Shown here: piece after piece, positions 1 through 8,390 of the stretch
Layout: each line of letters begins with the position of its first letter
How positions within the stretch are numbered: the first letter of the stretch is position 1
Notes under the pieces: model-generated
Told to the model about the DNA's origin: nothing
The model's input: the letters and a program-made list of their open reading frames with translations, nothing else
Database searches by the model: none
DNA from: Actinomadura luzonensis
GTDB taxonomy: Bacteria > Actinomycetota > Actinomycetes > Streptosporangiales > Streptosporangiaceae
NCBI RefSeq assembly: GCF_022664455.2
Contig: NZ_JAKRKC020000001.1
Coordinates: 5,709,001 to 5,773,000 of the forward strand
Direction of reading: 5' to 3'
DNA: 64,000 nucleotides
Position numbers and translations under genes: made by a program

Positions 1-353
1 GCACCGCGCTCGAACCGGCCTGCGTGGCCACCGCGCGGCGCTTCGTCGACCAGACCTTGACCTCGTGGGGCGTGAGCGAGGTCGCCTTCGACGCCCAGCT
101 CGTCGTCTCCGAGCTGGTCACCAACGCGATCAGGCACGGCGGCGGCGCCGCGCAGCTCCGGCTGCTGTGCCACGGCCCGGAGCTGGCGTGCGTGGTGACC
201 GACCACAGCCGCACCGCGCCGGTGGCCGCCGCGCCCGACGTCTTCTCCGAGTACGGGCGGGGGCTGCGGCTGGTCGACGCGCTGTGCAGCGGCTGGGGCT
301 GGCTGTCGGCCGGCGCCGCCCGCAAGCTCGTCTGGGCCGTCCTCGCCGGCTGA
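1..353 (+). CDS. ATP-binding protein, RsbW-like anti-sigma kinase family (5' partial)
   Basis: The reading frame is open to the left edge, so the true start lies outside the window; an internal GTG at 24 is possible but less likely. The protein resembles the short GHKL ATPases (HATPase_c_2) of actinobacteria, related to RsbW/SpoIIAB, which act as serine kinases or anti-sigma-type switches. Seen directly: the N-box ELVTNAIRHG (E and N bind Mg-ATP), then a D-H-S motif and the glycine loop YGRGLRLVDAL. The length of the visible part (over 110 residues) fits a complete catalytic domain. No partner sigma or anti-anti-sigma gene is next to it; the following gene is convergent. Family confident, specific target unknown. 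Confidence 0.8.
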   Translation, partial: TALEPACVATARRFVDQTLTSWGVSEVAFDAQLVVSELVTNAIRHGGGAAQLRLLCHGPELACVVTDHSRTAPVAAAPDVFSEYGRGLRLVDALCSGWGWLSAGAARKLVWAVLAG

Positions 354-401
354 CCGAGCGGACTGTCGGGCGGGGTACCAGGCGGGCTGAGCGCCGGCGG
401 G

Positions 402-1028
402 TCAGGCGGCGCCCAGCAGGTCCAGCACGTCCTCGTCGCTGAGCTGCTCGAAGTGCTCGTACCACTGCCCCACCGCCCGGAAGTCGACCGGCGTCAGCAA
501 CGCCACCACCTCGTCGGCCTCCTGCCGCAGGGCCTCCACCGTGCCCCGCGCCCCGACCGGCACGGCCAGCGTCACCCTGGCGGGCTTGGCCGCGGCCACC
601 GCCCGCAGCGCCGCCCGCGCGGTGCCGCCCGTCGCCAGGCCGTCGTCCACGACGATCACCTCGCGGCCCTCCAGGGGCGGCAGCGCCCGCTCGCCCCGGT
701 AGGCGCGCACCCGGCGGGCCAGCTCGCGCCGCTCCTCCTCCACCACCCCCGCGACCGACTCCGGCGTCAGGCCGAGCCGGTGCAGCAGCGCCAGGTCGAA
801 CACCGGCTCGCCGCCCTCCGCGATCGCCCCGACGCCCAGCTCGGGCTGCGGCGGGTAGCCGATCTTCCTGGTGACGAGCACGTCCAGGGGGGCGCCGAAC
901 CGGCGCGCGACGGGCACCGCCACCGCCACTCCCCCGCGCGGCAACGCGAGCACCACGGGGTCGCGGGCGTCCGGCAGCCGCTCGGCCAGGAGGGCCCCGG
1001 CCTCGGCCCGGTCTGCGAAGAGCTCCAT
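402..1028 (-). CDS. Phosphoribosyltransferase family protein
   Basis: A 208-residue type I PRTase-fold protein. The PRPP-binding loop VIVVDDGLATGGTA is near residue 125, preceded by a typical N-terminal part with LALPRGGVAVAVPVA and TRKIG. Such stand-alone actinobacterial PRTases are related to ComF, adenine or orotate PRTases but usually have no assigned substrate, and they often lie near stress genes. ATG start at 1028 with GGCAGAGGAC just upstream as a weak ribosome site. It is read against the preceding ATPase gene and in the same direction as rsgA, about 130 bases away with a terminator between them, so it is probably a separate unit. Nothing identifies the base it uses. Confidence 0.85.
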   Translation of the reverse strand: MELFADRAEAGALLAERLPDARDPVVLALPRGGVAVAVPVARRFGAPLDVLVTRKIGYPPQPELGVGAIAEGGEPVFDLALLHRLGLTPESVAGVVEEERRELARRVRAYRGERALPPLEGREVIVVDDGLATGGTARAALRAVAAAKPARVTLAVPVGARGTVEALRQEADEVVALLTPVDFRAVGQWYEHFEQLSDEDVLDLLGAA

Positions 1029-1115
1029 GTCCTCTGCCTACCCACCAGGGCCCGCCCCTCGCGCGGGCGCCTGCCGTTGCGGACGTCCGGAACAGCGGGC
1101 CCGTCAGATCCCGAT

Positions 1116-1154
1116 CCCGCCGCGCGGGGCCGGCCGGCGGCCCCGCGCGGCGGG
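1116..1154 (-). terminator. Strong hairpin downstream of rsgA
   Basis: A perfect 16-bp inverted repeat (arms 1116-1131 and 1139-1154) with a 7-base loop begins 5 bases after the rsgA stop codon. There is no T tract, as is common for actinobacterial terminators. It separates rsgA from the phosphoribosyltransferase gene. Confidence 0.75.
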
Positions 1155-1159
1155 CCGCG

Positions 1160-2269
1160 TCACGGGCGGTTGCGGCCGGAGCGGCGCATCTCCTTGGTGA
1201 TGATCTTCCACTTGTTCTGCTGCTCCTTGCGGAGCCGCGCGTCCGTCCTGGACGCCATCCAGGCCGCCTCGCGCCGCAGCTTGCGCCAGCTCTCCAGGCG
1301 GCGCTCCGGCAGCTCGCCGCACTCCACGGCGGCCAGCACCGCGCAGCCCGGCTCGCCGTCGTGCCCGCAGTCGCCGAACCGGCACCGGCCGGCCAGCTCC
1401 TCGACGTCGGCGAAGACCAGGTCGACGCCCTGGCCCATGTCGTACAGGCCGATCCTGCGGATGCCGGGCGTGTCGATGACGAGCCCGCCGCCGCGCAACG
1501 GGATCAGCTCCCGATGCACGGTCGTGTGCCGGCCGCGCCCGTCGGCGGCGCGCACCTGCTGGGTCTCCATGACCTCCTCGCCGGCCAGCGCGTTGACCAG
1601 CGTGGACTTCCCCGCCCCCGACGGACCGAGGATGACGGCCGTGCGGGAGCCGCCGAGGTAGGAGGCCGCGATCTCCACCCCCTCGCCGCGCAGCGACGAG
1701 ACGGCGTGCACGTCCACGCCGGGGGCGGCCGTGCGCACGTCGGCGAGCAGGTCGTCGAGGCCCTGCTCGAACAGGTCGGACTTGGTGACCAGCACGACCG
1801 GCGTCCCGCCGGACTCCCAGGCGAGCGCGACCAGCCGCTCGATCCTGGCCAGGTCGGCGAAGTCGGTCGAGTGCATGGCCGGCTCGGCCACGAAGACCAC
1901 GTCGACGTTGGCCGCGAGCACCTGGCCCTGGCCGTCGCCGGACAGGCCGCCGATCGAGTCGCGGCTCACGCCGCCCCGGACGAACGCGGTGCTCCGCGGC
2001 AGCACCGCGGCCAGCTCGTAGCGGCCCTCGGGCAGCAGCCGCAGCGCCACCCAGTCGCCCACGCAGGGCAGCGCGACCGGGTCGGCGGCCGAGGCCCGGC
2101 GGACCTGGGCGGCGTAGCGGACGTGGTGGTGGCCGTCGGCCGCGATCACCTCGGCGGCGCCGCGGTCGACGCGGGCCACGCGGGCGGGCACGGCGTCCTC
2201 GGGCAGCTCGGCGGCACGCGCGTCGGTCCAGCCGAGGAAGGAAAGGTCAAAAGAGGACAAAGAAGACAC
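1160..2269 (-). CDS. rsgA: Ribosome small subunit-dependent GTPase A
   Basis: RsgA (YjeQ) is a circularly permuted GTPase that binds the 30S subunit and helps late maturation. Its motif order G4-G1-G3 is visible: VTKSD near residue 160, the P loop GPSGAGKST near 217, then DTPGIRR near 267. An OB-fold region lies in the first 100 residues (YAAQVRRASAADPVALPCVGDWV). The C-terminal zinc site CRFGDCGHDGEPGCAV has the C-X5-C-X1-H-X5-C pattern of the family. 369 residues, normal length. The GTG start at 2269 has no close Shine-Dalgarno; a short upstream reading frame (2316-2369) with a strong ribosome site precedes it. Divergent from the sigma factor gene. Confidence 0.95.
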   Translation of the reverse strand: MSSLSSFDLSFLGWTDARAAELPEDAVPARVARVDRGAAEVIAADGHHHVRYAAQVRRASAADPVALPCVGDWVALRLLPEGRYELAAVLPRSTAFVRGGVSRDSIGGLSGDGQGQVLAANVDVVFVAEPAMHSTDFADLARIERLVALAWESGGTPVVLVTKSDLFEQGLDDLLADVRTAAPGVDVHAVSSLRGEGVEIAASYLGGSRTAVILGPSGAGKSTLVNALAGEEVMETQQVRAADGRGRHTTVHRELIPLRGGGLVIDTPGIRRIGLYDMGQGVDLVFADVEELAGRCRFGDCGHDGEPGCAVLAAVECGELPERRLESWRKLRREAAWMASRTDARLRKEQQNKWKIITKEMRRSGRNRP

Positions 2270-2315
2270 TGGAGTGGAACCCTTTGATCGAGAAGGGAAA
2301 AGGAGCCGGGCAGCG

Positions 2316-2369
2316 TCAGATGAGCGCCCGGAGGTGGACTGACGGCACGCAGAACAGGACGACCCGCAT
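2316..2369 (-). CDS. Putative 17-residue leader peptide upstream of rsgA
   Basis: A short frame ATG (2369) to TGA (2316) encodes MRVVLFCVPSVHLRALI. What supports it is the ribosome site GAGGAGGTG, about 6 bases before the ATG and far stronger than anything before rsgA itself, 46 bases downstream. A real short peptide or a translation-coupled leader would explain this. I do not recognise the peptide as a named family. Alternatively the strong site could belong to an unannotated start or be chance. Function not assignable from the sequence. Confidence 0.4.
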   Translation of the reverse strand: MRVVLFCVPSVHLRALI

Positions 2370-2455
2370 AGTCCTCACCTCCTCGATCGGTTGACCGGAG
2401 CAGACTCTACGCACGCCGCTCCCCCCGACGCAATCCATTTTGGTCTGGCGATTCG

Positions 2456-2483
2456 TTGAACCGTGTTACGGCGGCCCCCCGTA
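2456..2483 (+). promoter_or_regulatory. ECF-type promoter of the sigma/anti-sigma operon
   Basis: TTGAACCG (2456-2463), a 16-base spacer and CGTAC (2480-2484) stand about 35 bases before the sigma factor start. The layout matches ECF sigma promoters (AAC-containing -35, CGT-containing -10). The same two boxes with a 15-base spacer occur upstream of the secreted protein gene at 3904-3931, suggesting autoregulation and a shared regulon. Confidence 0.55.
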
Positions 2484-2516
2484 CCTCCTCGCGACGGACA
2501 CGAGAAAGGGGACGAC

Positions 2517-3128
2517 ATGCGAGCGAGCACGTATCCCCCGCCCTCGGCCGACGGAGCCACCCCGAAGGGCAGGCCGCGCGCACGCCACTGGATCAGGCGC
2601 GTTCGTCCGGAGCACGAGGTGCCCGACGACGAGGTGGCCGTGTCCGCGCTCTACCGGGAGTACCACGGGCCGCTGCTCGGCTTCGTGATCCGGCTGACGG
2701 CGGGCGATCGGCAGTGGGCGGAGGACGTGGTGCAGGAAACCATGATCCGGGCCTGGCGGAGCGCCGAGCAGCTCGATCCCGACGCGGTCTCGCTGATGCC
2801 CTGGCTCGCCACGGTGGCCAGACGTATCGTGATCGACGACCGGCGGCGCAGGGACGCCCGCCCCCAGGAGTCGGGCGACGGGCCGCTGGAGAGCATGCCC
2901 GTGCCGGACGAGATGGAGGGACTCCTGCACCAGGTGGTCGTGTCAGAGGCGCTGAAGGCGTTGTCGCCGGCCCACCGCGAGATCCTCAACGAGACGATCC
3001 TGCGGGACCGGTCGGTGAACGACGCCGCCGCGGCGCTCGGCATCCCGGTGGGCACCGTGAAGTCCCGGGTGTACTACGCCGTGCGCGCGCTGCGCGTCGC
3101 GCTGGAGGAGAGGGGGGTGACGGCGTGA
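2517..3128 (+). CDS. ECF-type RNA polymerase sigma factor
   Basis: A 203-residue sigma-70 family protein with region 2 (LYREYHGPLLGFVIRLTAG, then WAEDVVQETMIRAW) and region 4 (LSPAHREILNETIL with the helix-turn-helix NDAAAALGIPVGTVKSRV). It would direct RNA polymerase to TTGAACC/CGTA-type promoters such as the one just upstream. The ATG at 2517 is chosen because GAAAGGGG lies 6 bases before it; longer frames start in the promoter. The stop overlaps the GTG of the anti-sigma gene by four bases, so the two are translationally coupled. The inducing signal is unknown; release by the membrane-bound partner is inferred. Confidence 0.93.
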   Translation: MRASTYPPPSADGATPKGRPRARHWIRRVRPEHEVPDDEVAVSALYREYHGPLLGFVIRLTAGDRQWAEDVVQETMIRAWRSAEQLDPDAVSLMPWLATVARRIVIDDRRRRDARPQESGDGPLESMPVPDEMEGLLHQVVVSEALKALSPAHREILNETILRDRSVNDAAAALGIPVGTVKSRVYYAVRALRVALEERGVTA

Positions 3129-3841
3129 CAGCGAGAGTCGAGCACACGGATGTGGGGGCCTACGCGCTCGGCCTGCTCGAAGAGGAGGACAGGGAGGCGT
3201 TCGAGGCTCACCTGCTGCTCTGCGGCGGATGCCGGGCCGAGCTCTCCGACCTCGCGGGGGTGGCGAGCGCGCTCAACGGCATCGGGCCGGTGCGCGAGGA
3301 GCCGCCGCCCGTGCCCGGCCCGGCGATCGACCTGCTGCGCCGCAAGCGGGCGGCCGACCGGCGGACCCGGCGGGGCACGTTCGTGATCGGCATGGCGGCG
3401 GCGGTGACGCTGGTGGCCGGCGGGCTGACCGTCGGCACGCAGCTCAGCGGGGGCGGAGCCGCGCAGGTGGCGCAGGACCACGCCGGCCACGTCGGCCAGG
3501 GCCCCGCCGAGCAGTTCTACGCCGACGGCCGGCCCATCGCCGGCAAGGGCGTGGACGGCGTCTCCGGCGGGCTCGTGGTGGAGTCCAAGGGCTGGGGGAC
3601 GCACGCCGCGCTCAAGCTGGCCGGGGTCAAGGGGCCGCTGGAGTGCGAGCTGATCTCGGTCGGCAAGTCGGGCGAGCGCCGGGTGATGACGGGGTGGTCC
3701 GTGCCTCCAGCCGGGTACGGAGTGCCGGGGTCGCCCGACCCGCTCTACATGCACGGCGGCAGCGCCACGCCGCTGAAGGAGATCGACCACTTCGAGGTGG
3801 TGACCTCGACCGGGAAGCGGCTGCTGACCGTCCGGATCTGA
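3125..3841 (+). CDS. Membrane-anchored zinc-finger anti-sigma factor
   Basis: A 238-residue partner of the upstream sigma factor. The N-terminal cytoplasmic part has the zf-HC2 anti-sigma motif (H-x3-C-x2-C in HLLLCGGC, residues about 36-43, with an upstream His) that holds ECF sigma factors. One transmembrane helix (FVIGMAAAVTLVAGGLTVG, about residues 82-100) is followed by an extracytoplasmic domain of about 135 residues with no recognisable catalytic motif, rich in beta-type sequence and related in layout to RskA-type anti-sigma factors. GTG start overlapping the sigma stop. The external domain is the likely sensor. A factor-independent terminator follows. Confidence 0.9.
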   Translation: MTARVEHTDVGAYALGLLEEEDREAFEAHLLLCGGCRAELSDLAGVASALNGIGPVREEPPPVPGPAIDLLRRKRAADRRTRRGTFVIGMAAAVTLVAGGLTVGTQLSGGGAAQVAQDHAGHVGQGPAEQFYADGRPIAGKGVDGVSGGLVVESKGWGTHAALKLAGVKGPLECELISVGKSGERRVMTGWSVPPAGYGVPGSPDPLYMHGGSATPLKEIDHFEVVTSTGKRLLTVRI

Positions 3842-3854
3842 GCGCCCGAGCCCG

Positions 3855-3892
3855 AGCCCTCCCGCCGCCGGTGGGAGGGCTTTCGCGTTTTT
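3855..3892 (+). terminator. Rho-independent terminator after the anti-sigma gene
   Basis: A perfect 9-bp stem AGCCCTCCC/GGGAGGGCT (3855-3863 and 3873-3881) is followed by a T-rich run ending GTTTTT at about 3892, 13 bases after the stop codon. Confidence 0.85.
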
Positions 3893-3903
3893 CCCGGCGC
3901 GGG

Positions 3904-3931
3904 TTGAACCGGGGCGGGGCCGGCTGCGTAC
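3904..3931 (+). promoter_or_regulatory. ECF-type promoter of the secreted CHRD/DUF3455 gene
   Basis: TTGAACCG (3904-3911), a 15-base spacer and CGTAC (3927-3931) repeat the motif found before the adjacent sigma factor gene at 2456-2484. It sits 48 bases before the first ATG of the next gene. The match suggests that the neighbouring sigma factor transcribes this gene. Confidence 0.55.
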
Positions 3932-3978
3932 TGCTTGCCAGATCGGTCGGAAAAGCCTGCCTTTGACGAGGTCGTCCC

Positions 3979-5346
3979 ATGGTCATGCGGAAATCAGCCG
4001 TTCCCGGAGCGGTGCTGGCACTCGCGCTGGCACTCGCGCCCGCCGTCCCCGCGGGGGCCGCCGAGGACGGGACGGTGTACCTCGCGGCGGGGCTGCGGGG
4101 CGCGAACGAGGTCGGCGTCGCGGGCGACCCGGACGGGCTGGCCACGGTGGTGCTGCGGATCAGCGGCGACGAGGTGGCCTTCGCGGCGCGCTGGGAAGGC
4201 GTCGGCGCGCCGGTGGACGTCCAGGTGGCGGCGGGGGCGCGCGGCGAGCCAGGCGCGGACCGGCTGCGGCTGCTCGGCGGGCCGCTCCCGGGGTCCGTGC
4301 GCGGGGTGACCGGCGTGGTGCGGGCCGCCCCCGACCTGGTGGCGGCGCTCCTCACCGACCCGGCCGGCCACCACGCCGACCTGCGCGACGCCGCCCACCC
4401 CAGGGGCGCGGTCCGGGGCCGGTTCCACCGGCTGGCGCGGCCGGTGGACCTGAACGGCGTCCTCAACGGCCCCGACCAGGCGACCCTGTCCGCTCGTACA
4501 CCGGCGCCCGCCCCAGCGACGACCTCCGGGGCGACGACCTCCGGGGCGACGGCCTCTGGGGCGACGGCCGAGGGAACGGCGGCGGGCGACGGGCAGGCGG
4601 CCGAGGCCGGGCAGGCGGTGTGGTGGTTGCGGCCCGGGGGCGCGGGCGTGGCCTACGCCGCGCACTGGTCCGGGCTGACGGGGCCCGTGACCGGCGGCCT
4701 GGTGGCGCGCGAGGGCGTCACCAGGCCGGCCGAGACGACGCCCACGGCCACCACCGAGGCGGCGGGGGTGACCCTGTTCACGGGTGCCTTGCCGGAGAAC
4801 GTGACCGGCGTAGCGGGGGTGGCGCCGGTCGCGCCCGGCGTCGCGCGGCGGCTCGCCGCCGACCCGGCCCGGTACGCCGCGGTGCTGCGGACCGCCGCCG
4901 GCGCCCTCGTGCGCGCCCGGCTGAGCGCGGGGGCGGAGGCGCACCCGCGGGCCCTCACCGCGCCCGTGCTGCGCGGCGAGCAGGTCTACGCCTGCACCCA
5001 GCAGCCCTCAGGCGCGTACGCCCTCACCCAGCTCGGCGTCGCGGCCCGGCTGCGGAGGGGCGTCGACCACTCGTACGTGACCCCGGCCGCGGGCCCGCCG
5101 CAGTGGGTGGCGCCCGACGGCAGCGCGGTGCGCGGCGCGGTGGTCACCCGCACCCCGAACGGCGACGGCGTCATCCCCGAGCTGGTGCTGGACGCGACCC
5201 AGGCGGGCGCGCCCGCGGGCCTGCTCGCCCGGGCCACCGAGATCCTCCGGCTGAACACCACGGGCGGCGCGGCCCCGCCCGGGCCCTGCGCGCCCGGGGC
5301 GGAGGTGCGGGTCCCCTACGGGGCCGACTACGTCTTCCTGAGCTGA
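3979..5346 (+). CDS. Secreted protein with two CHRD-like domains and a DUF3455 domain
   Basis: A 455-residue exported protein. A signal peptide (MRK, a hydrophobic ALALALALAPAVPAGA stretch, cleavage near AGA-AE) is followed by two CHRD-like segments. Each has a V-x-F-A-A-x-W core and ends in A-V-R-G-R-F or L-V-R-A-R-L; they span about residues 30-155 and 200-315. A Thr/Ala/Gly linker (PATTSGATTSGATASGATA) joins them. The last 135 residues match the DUF3455 pattern: VYACTQQPSGAYAL, then GPPQWVAPDGSAVRG, RLNTTGGAAPPGPC and VPYGADYVFLS. Function unknown; CHRD and DUF3455 proteins are extracytoplasmic. An alternative ATG six bases later (3985) is equally good. Its promoter resembles that of the neighbouring sigma gene, so it is a likely regulon member. 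Confidence 0.8.
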   Translation: MVMRKSAVPGAVLALALALAPAVPAGAAEDGTVYLAAGLRGANEVGVAGDPDGLATVVLRISGDEVAFAARWEGVGAPVDVQVAAGARGEPGADRLRLLGGPLPGSVRGVTGVVRAAPDLVAALLTDPAGHHADLRDAAHPRGAVRGRFHRLARPVDLNGVLNGPDQATLSARTPAPAPATTSGATTSGATASGATAEGTAAGDGQAAEAGQAVWWLRPGGAGVAYAAHWSGLTGPVTGGLVAREGVTRPAETTPTATTEAAGVTLFTGALPENVTGVAGVAPVAPGVARRLAADPARYAAVLRTAAGALVRARLSAGAEAHPRALTAPVLRGEQVYACTQQPSGAYALTQLGVAARLRRGVDHSYVTPAAGPPQWVAPDGSAVRGAVVTRTPNGDGVIPELVLDATQAGAPAGLLARATEILRLNTTGGAAPPGPCAPGAEVRVPYGADYVFLS

Positions 5347-5471
5347 CGGCGACGGCGGGGGACGACTCGGTCCCGTCCCCTGCCGGCCGTTCCCGGCCGT
5401 GCGGCGAGGCGTTCTCCGGCGCCGCCGCCCGGCCGCCGCGGCGGGGTACTCCGGCCCACCCCGCCCGCGCC

Positions 5472-5512
5472 GAGCGCCCCGCCGCACACGGAGCCCGTGC
5501 GGCGGGGCGCTC
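5472..5512. terminator. Bidirectional terminator between the CHRD gene and glyA
   Basis: A perfect 16-bp inverted repeat (5472-5487 with 5497-5512) and a 9-base loop lie between two convergent genes, 125 bases after one stop and 32 bases after the other. Confidence 0.8.
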
Positions 5513-5544
5513 CGGCGTCGCCGCGGGGCCGCTCCCCGGGACGG

Positions 5545-6795
<1,251 letters not shown>

Positions 6796-6821
6796 GACTC
6801 TCCTGTCATCGTTGACGACTG

Positions 6822-6905
6822 CGAAGACCCAGGCGCCCGGCCTCCGCTCCTTTCGCTCCCCGGTGGTCGATCCCACCCAATGCGCCAGTCGCGTCTCGCT
6901 GTAGA
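6822..6905 (-). promoter_or_regulatory. ZTP (pfl) riboswitch in the glyA leader
   Basis: Read on the minus strand, the leader has the three conserved blocks of the ZTP riboswitch in order: CGACTGGCG (around 6883-6891), ACCACCGGGGAGCG (6854-6867) and CGCCTGGGT (6827-6835). Variable sequence that can form a hairpin lies between the last two. The aptamer ends about 30 bases before the glyA start. ZTP riboswitches are known upstream of glyA, purH, folD and related genes, and turn expression on when 10-formyl-tetrahydrofolate is low. A glycine riboswitch was considered and does not fit. Confidence 0.88.
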
Positions 6906-6973
6906 CGATAGCGGATGCGGCGCAGGGCTTATCCCTGGTCAGCGAGAGGTGATCGGGACGCGCGGGGGACCGG

Positions 6974-7906
6974 CTATCTGGCGCGGCCCTCCCCGGGCCA
7001 CAGCCGGTCGACCTCGGCGTTGAGTATCGCCCCGATGAGCACGGCGAGCGCGGTGATGTAGAGCCACAGCAGCACGGCGATGGGGGCGGCCAGCGAGCCG
7101 TACACGGAGACGGGCGAGAACCAGGCGGCCAGCACGGCGCGCAGCACGGCGGCGCAGACGATCCAGAGGAACAGGGCCAGGATGGCGCCCGGCAGCTCGC
7201 GGAACCACCGGGTGCGCACCGGCACGCTGACGTGGTAGAGCACGGTGAGGAAGAGCACCGACCCGATGATCACGACGGGCCAGTAGAGGACGTCGACCAT
7301 GACGCCGTACTGGGCGGGCAGCGCGTCCTTGAGCAGGGTCGGGCCGACGACCAGGATCGGCATGATGATGATCGCGATGACCAGGCCCAGGATGTACAGG
7401 CCGAAGGACATGAGCCGGGTGCGGATGATGCCGCGCTCCTCGCCGAGGCCGTAGGCGACGGAGATGAGGTCCACGTAGACGTACAGTGCCCGGGAGCCGG
7501 ACCAGAGCGACAGCAGGAAGCCCAGCGAGATGATCGACACCTTGCCGGCGTCGTCGCTGAGCACGTCGGTGATCAGCGGGTTGACGACCTTGTTGACCGC
7601 GTCCTCGGTGAACAGCAGCCCGGCCTGCTCGATCACCCATGCCTTCACCTGGCCGACGACGCCGCCGCCGACCCAGGTGCCGATCTTGCCGAGCACGCCG
7701 ATGAGGCCGAGCACGAACGGCGGCAGCGACAGCAGCGCGAAGAAGGCCGCCTCGCCGGCCAGGCCGGTGACGCGGTAGGCGACGCCGGCGTTGGTCGCCG
7801 CCCGGACGATCGCCCACGACTTGGTGTCGAGCACCCAGCTCAGCCTCGCGCGAGCGTGTCTGACCAGCCCTCTTCTCGTTCGCGGAGGCGCATCGGTGGA
7901 CGTCAT
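6974..7906 (-). CDS. YihY/BrkB family integral membrane protein
   Basis: A 310-residue inner-membrane protein with about six hydrophobic segments and the family features AFFALLSLPPFVLGLIGVLG near residue 55 and WFRELPGAILALFLWIV near residue 225. The BrkB/YihY family was once misnamed ribonuclease BN; its biochemical role is unsettled and transport has been proposed. The ATG at 7906 is preferred over a TTG three codons upstream. It ends in a short basic cytoplasmic tail. It lies 55 bases downstream of the yccF-like gene on the same strand, so co-transcription is possible. Confidence 0.9.
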   Translation of the reverse strand: MTSTDAPPRTRRGLVRHARARLSWVLDTKSWAIVRAATNAGVAYRVTGLAGEAAFFALLSLPPFVLGLIGVLGKIGTWVGGGVVGQVKAWVIEQAGLLFTEDAVNKVVNPLITDVLSDDAGKVSIISLGFLLSLWSGSRALYVYVDLISVAYGLGEERGIIRTRLMSFGLYILGLVIAIIIMPILVVGPTLLKDALPAQYGVMVDVLYWPVVIIGSVLFLTVLYHVSVPVRTRWFRELPGAILALFLWIVCAAVLRAVLAAWFSPVSVYGSLAAPIAVLLWLYITALAVLIGAILNAEVDRLWPGEGRAR

Positions 7907-7961
7907 GGCACCCAACGTTCGCAGTGACTCTTCGGGACAGCTTACGTCCCTGGCCCCTGCC

Positions 7962-8336
7962 CTAGTCGAGGTCCACGATGCGGGCTCCGAGAGGAAGAAG
8001 GGAAACGGGGATGAGCTTGAGGTTGGCCACGCCCATCGGGATGCCGATGATCGACAGGAACAGCGGGATCGAGGTGACGACGTGGCCGATGGCCAGCCAG
8101 ACGCCGGCGACCACGAACCAGATGATGTTGCCCAGCAGCGAGAGGACCCCGGCGTCCGGGTCGCGCTCGACGGTGCGGCCGAACGGCCACAGCGCGTAGG
8201 CCGCGATGCGGAACGAGGCGATGCCGAACGGGATGGTGACGATCAGGACGCAGCAGATCACCCCGGCCAGCGCGTAGCCGATCGCCAGCCAGATGCCCGC
8301 GAACACCAGCCAGATGACGTTCAGTAGCGTGCGCAT
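7962..8336 (-). CDS. YccF domain-containing membrane protein
   Basis: A 124-residue protein made of two repeated YccF units, each with a hydrophobic helix pair (NVIWLVFAGIWLAIGYALAG and NIIWFVVAGVWLAIGHVVTS) followed by a G-I-P-x-G-x-A type motif (IPFGIASFRIAAYALWPFGR and IPMGVANLKLIPVSLLPLG). This matches E. coli YccF, a small inner-membrane protein of unknown role. The ATG at 8336 gives the usual MRTLLN start; a GTG two codons upstream is an alternative. Same strand as the BrkB-family gene below it. Confidence 0.92.
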   Translation of the reverse strand: MRTLLNVIWLVFAGIWLAIGYALAGVICCVLIVTIPFGIASFRIAAYALWPFGRTVERDPDAGVLSLLGNIIWFVVAGVWLAIGHVVTSIPLFLSIIGIPMGVANLKLIPVSLLPLGARIVDLD

Positions 8337-8390
8337 GGTCACAGGATGTCACCGTCCGGGCTGCTCGCGTCATCCGGTATGACCCTGAGC

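Noticed and set aside
6876..6876. Upstream start for glyA adding 27 residues
   Set aside because: It would read through the ZTP riboswitch; the ATG at 6795 has a good ribosome site.
6822..6905. Glycine riboswitch
   Set aside because: Lacks the glycine aptamer core; the blocks present are those of the ZTP class.
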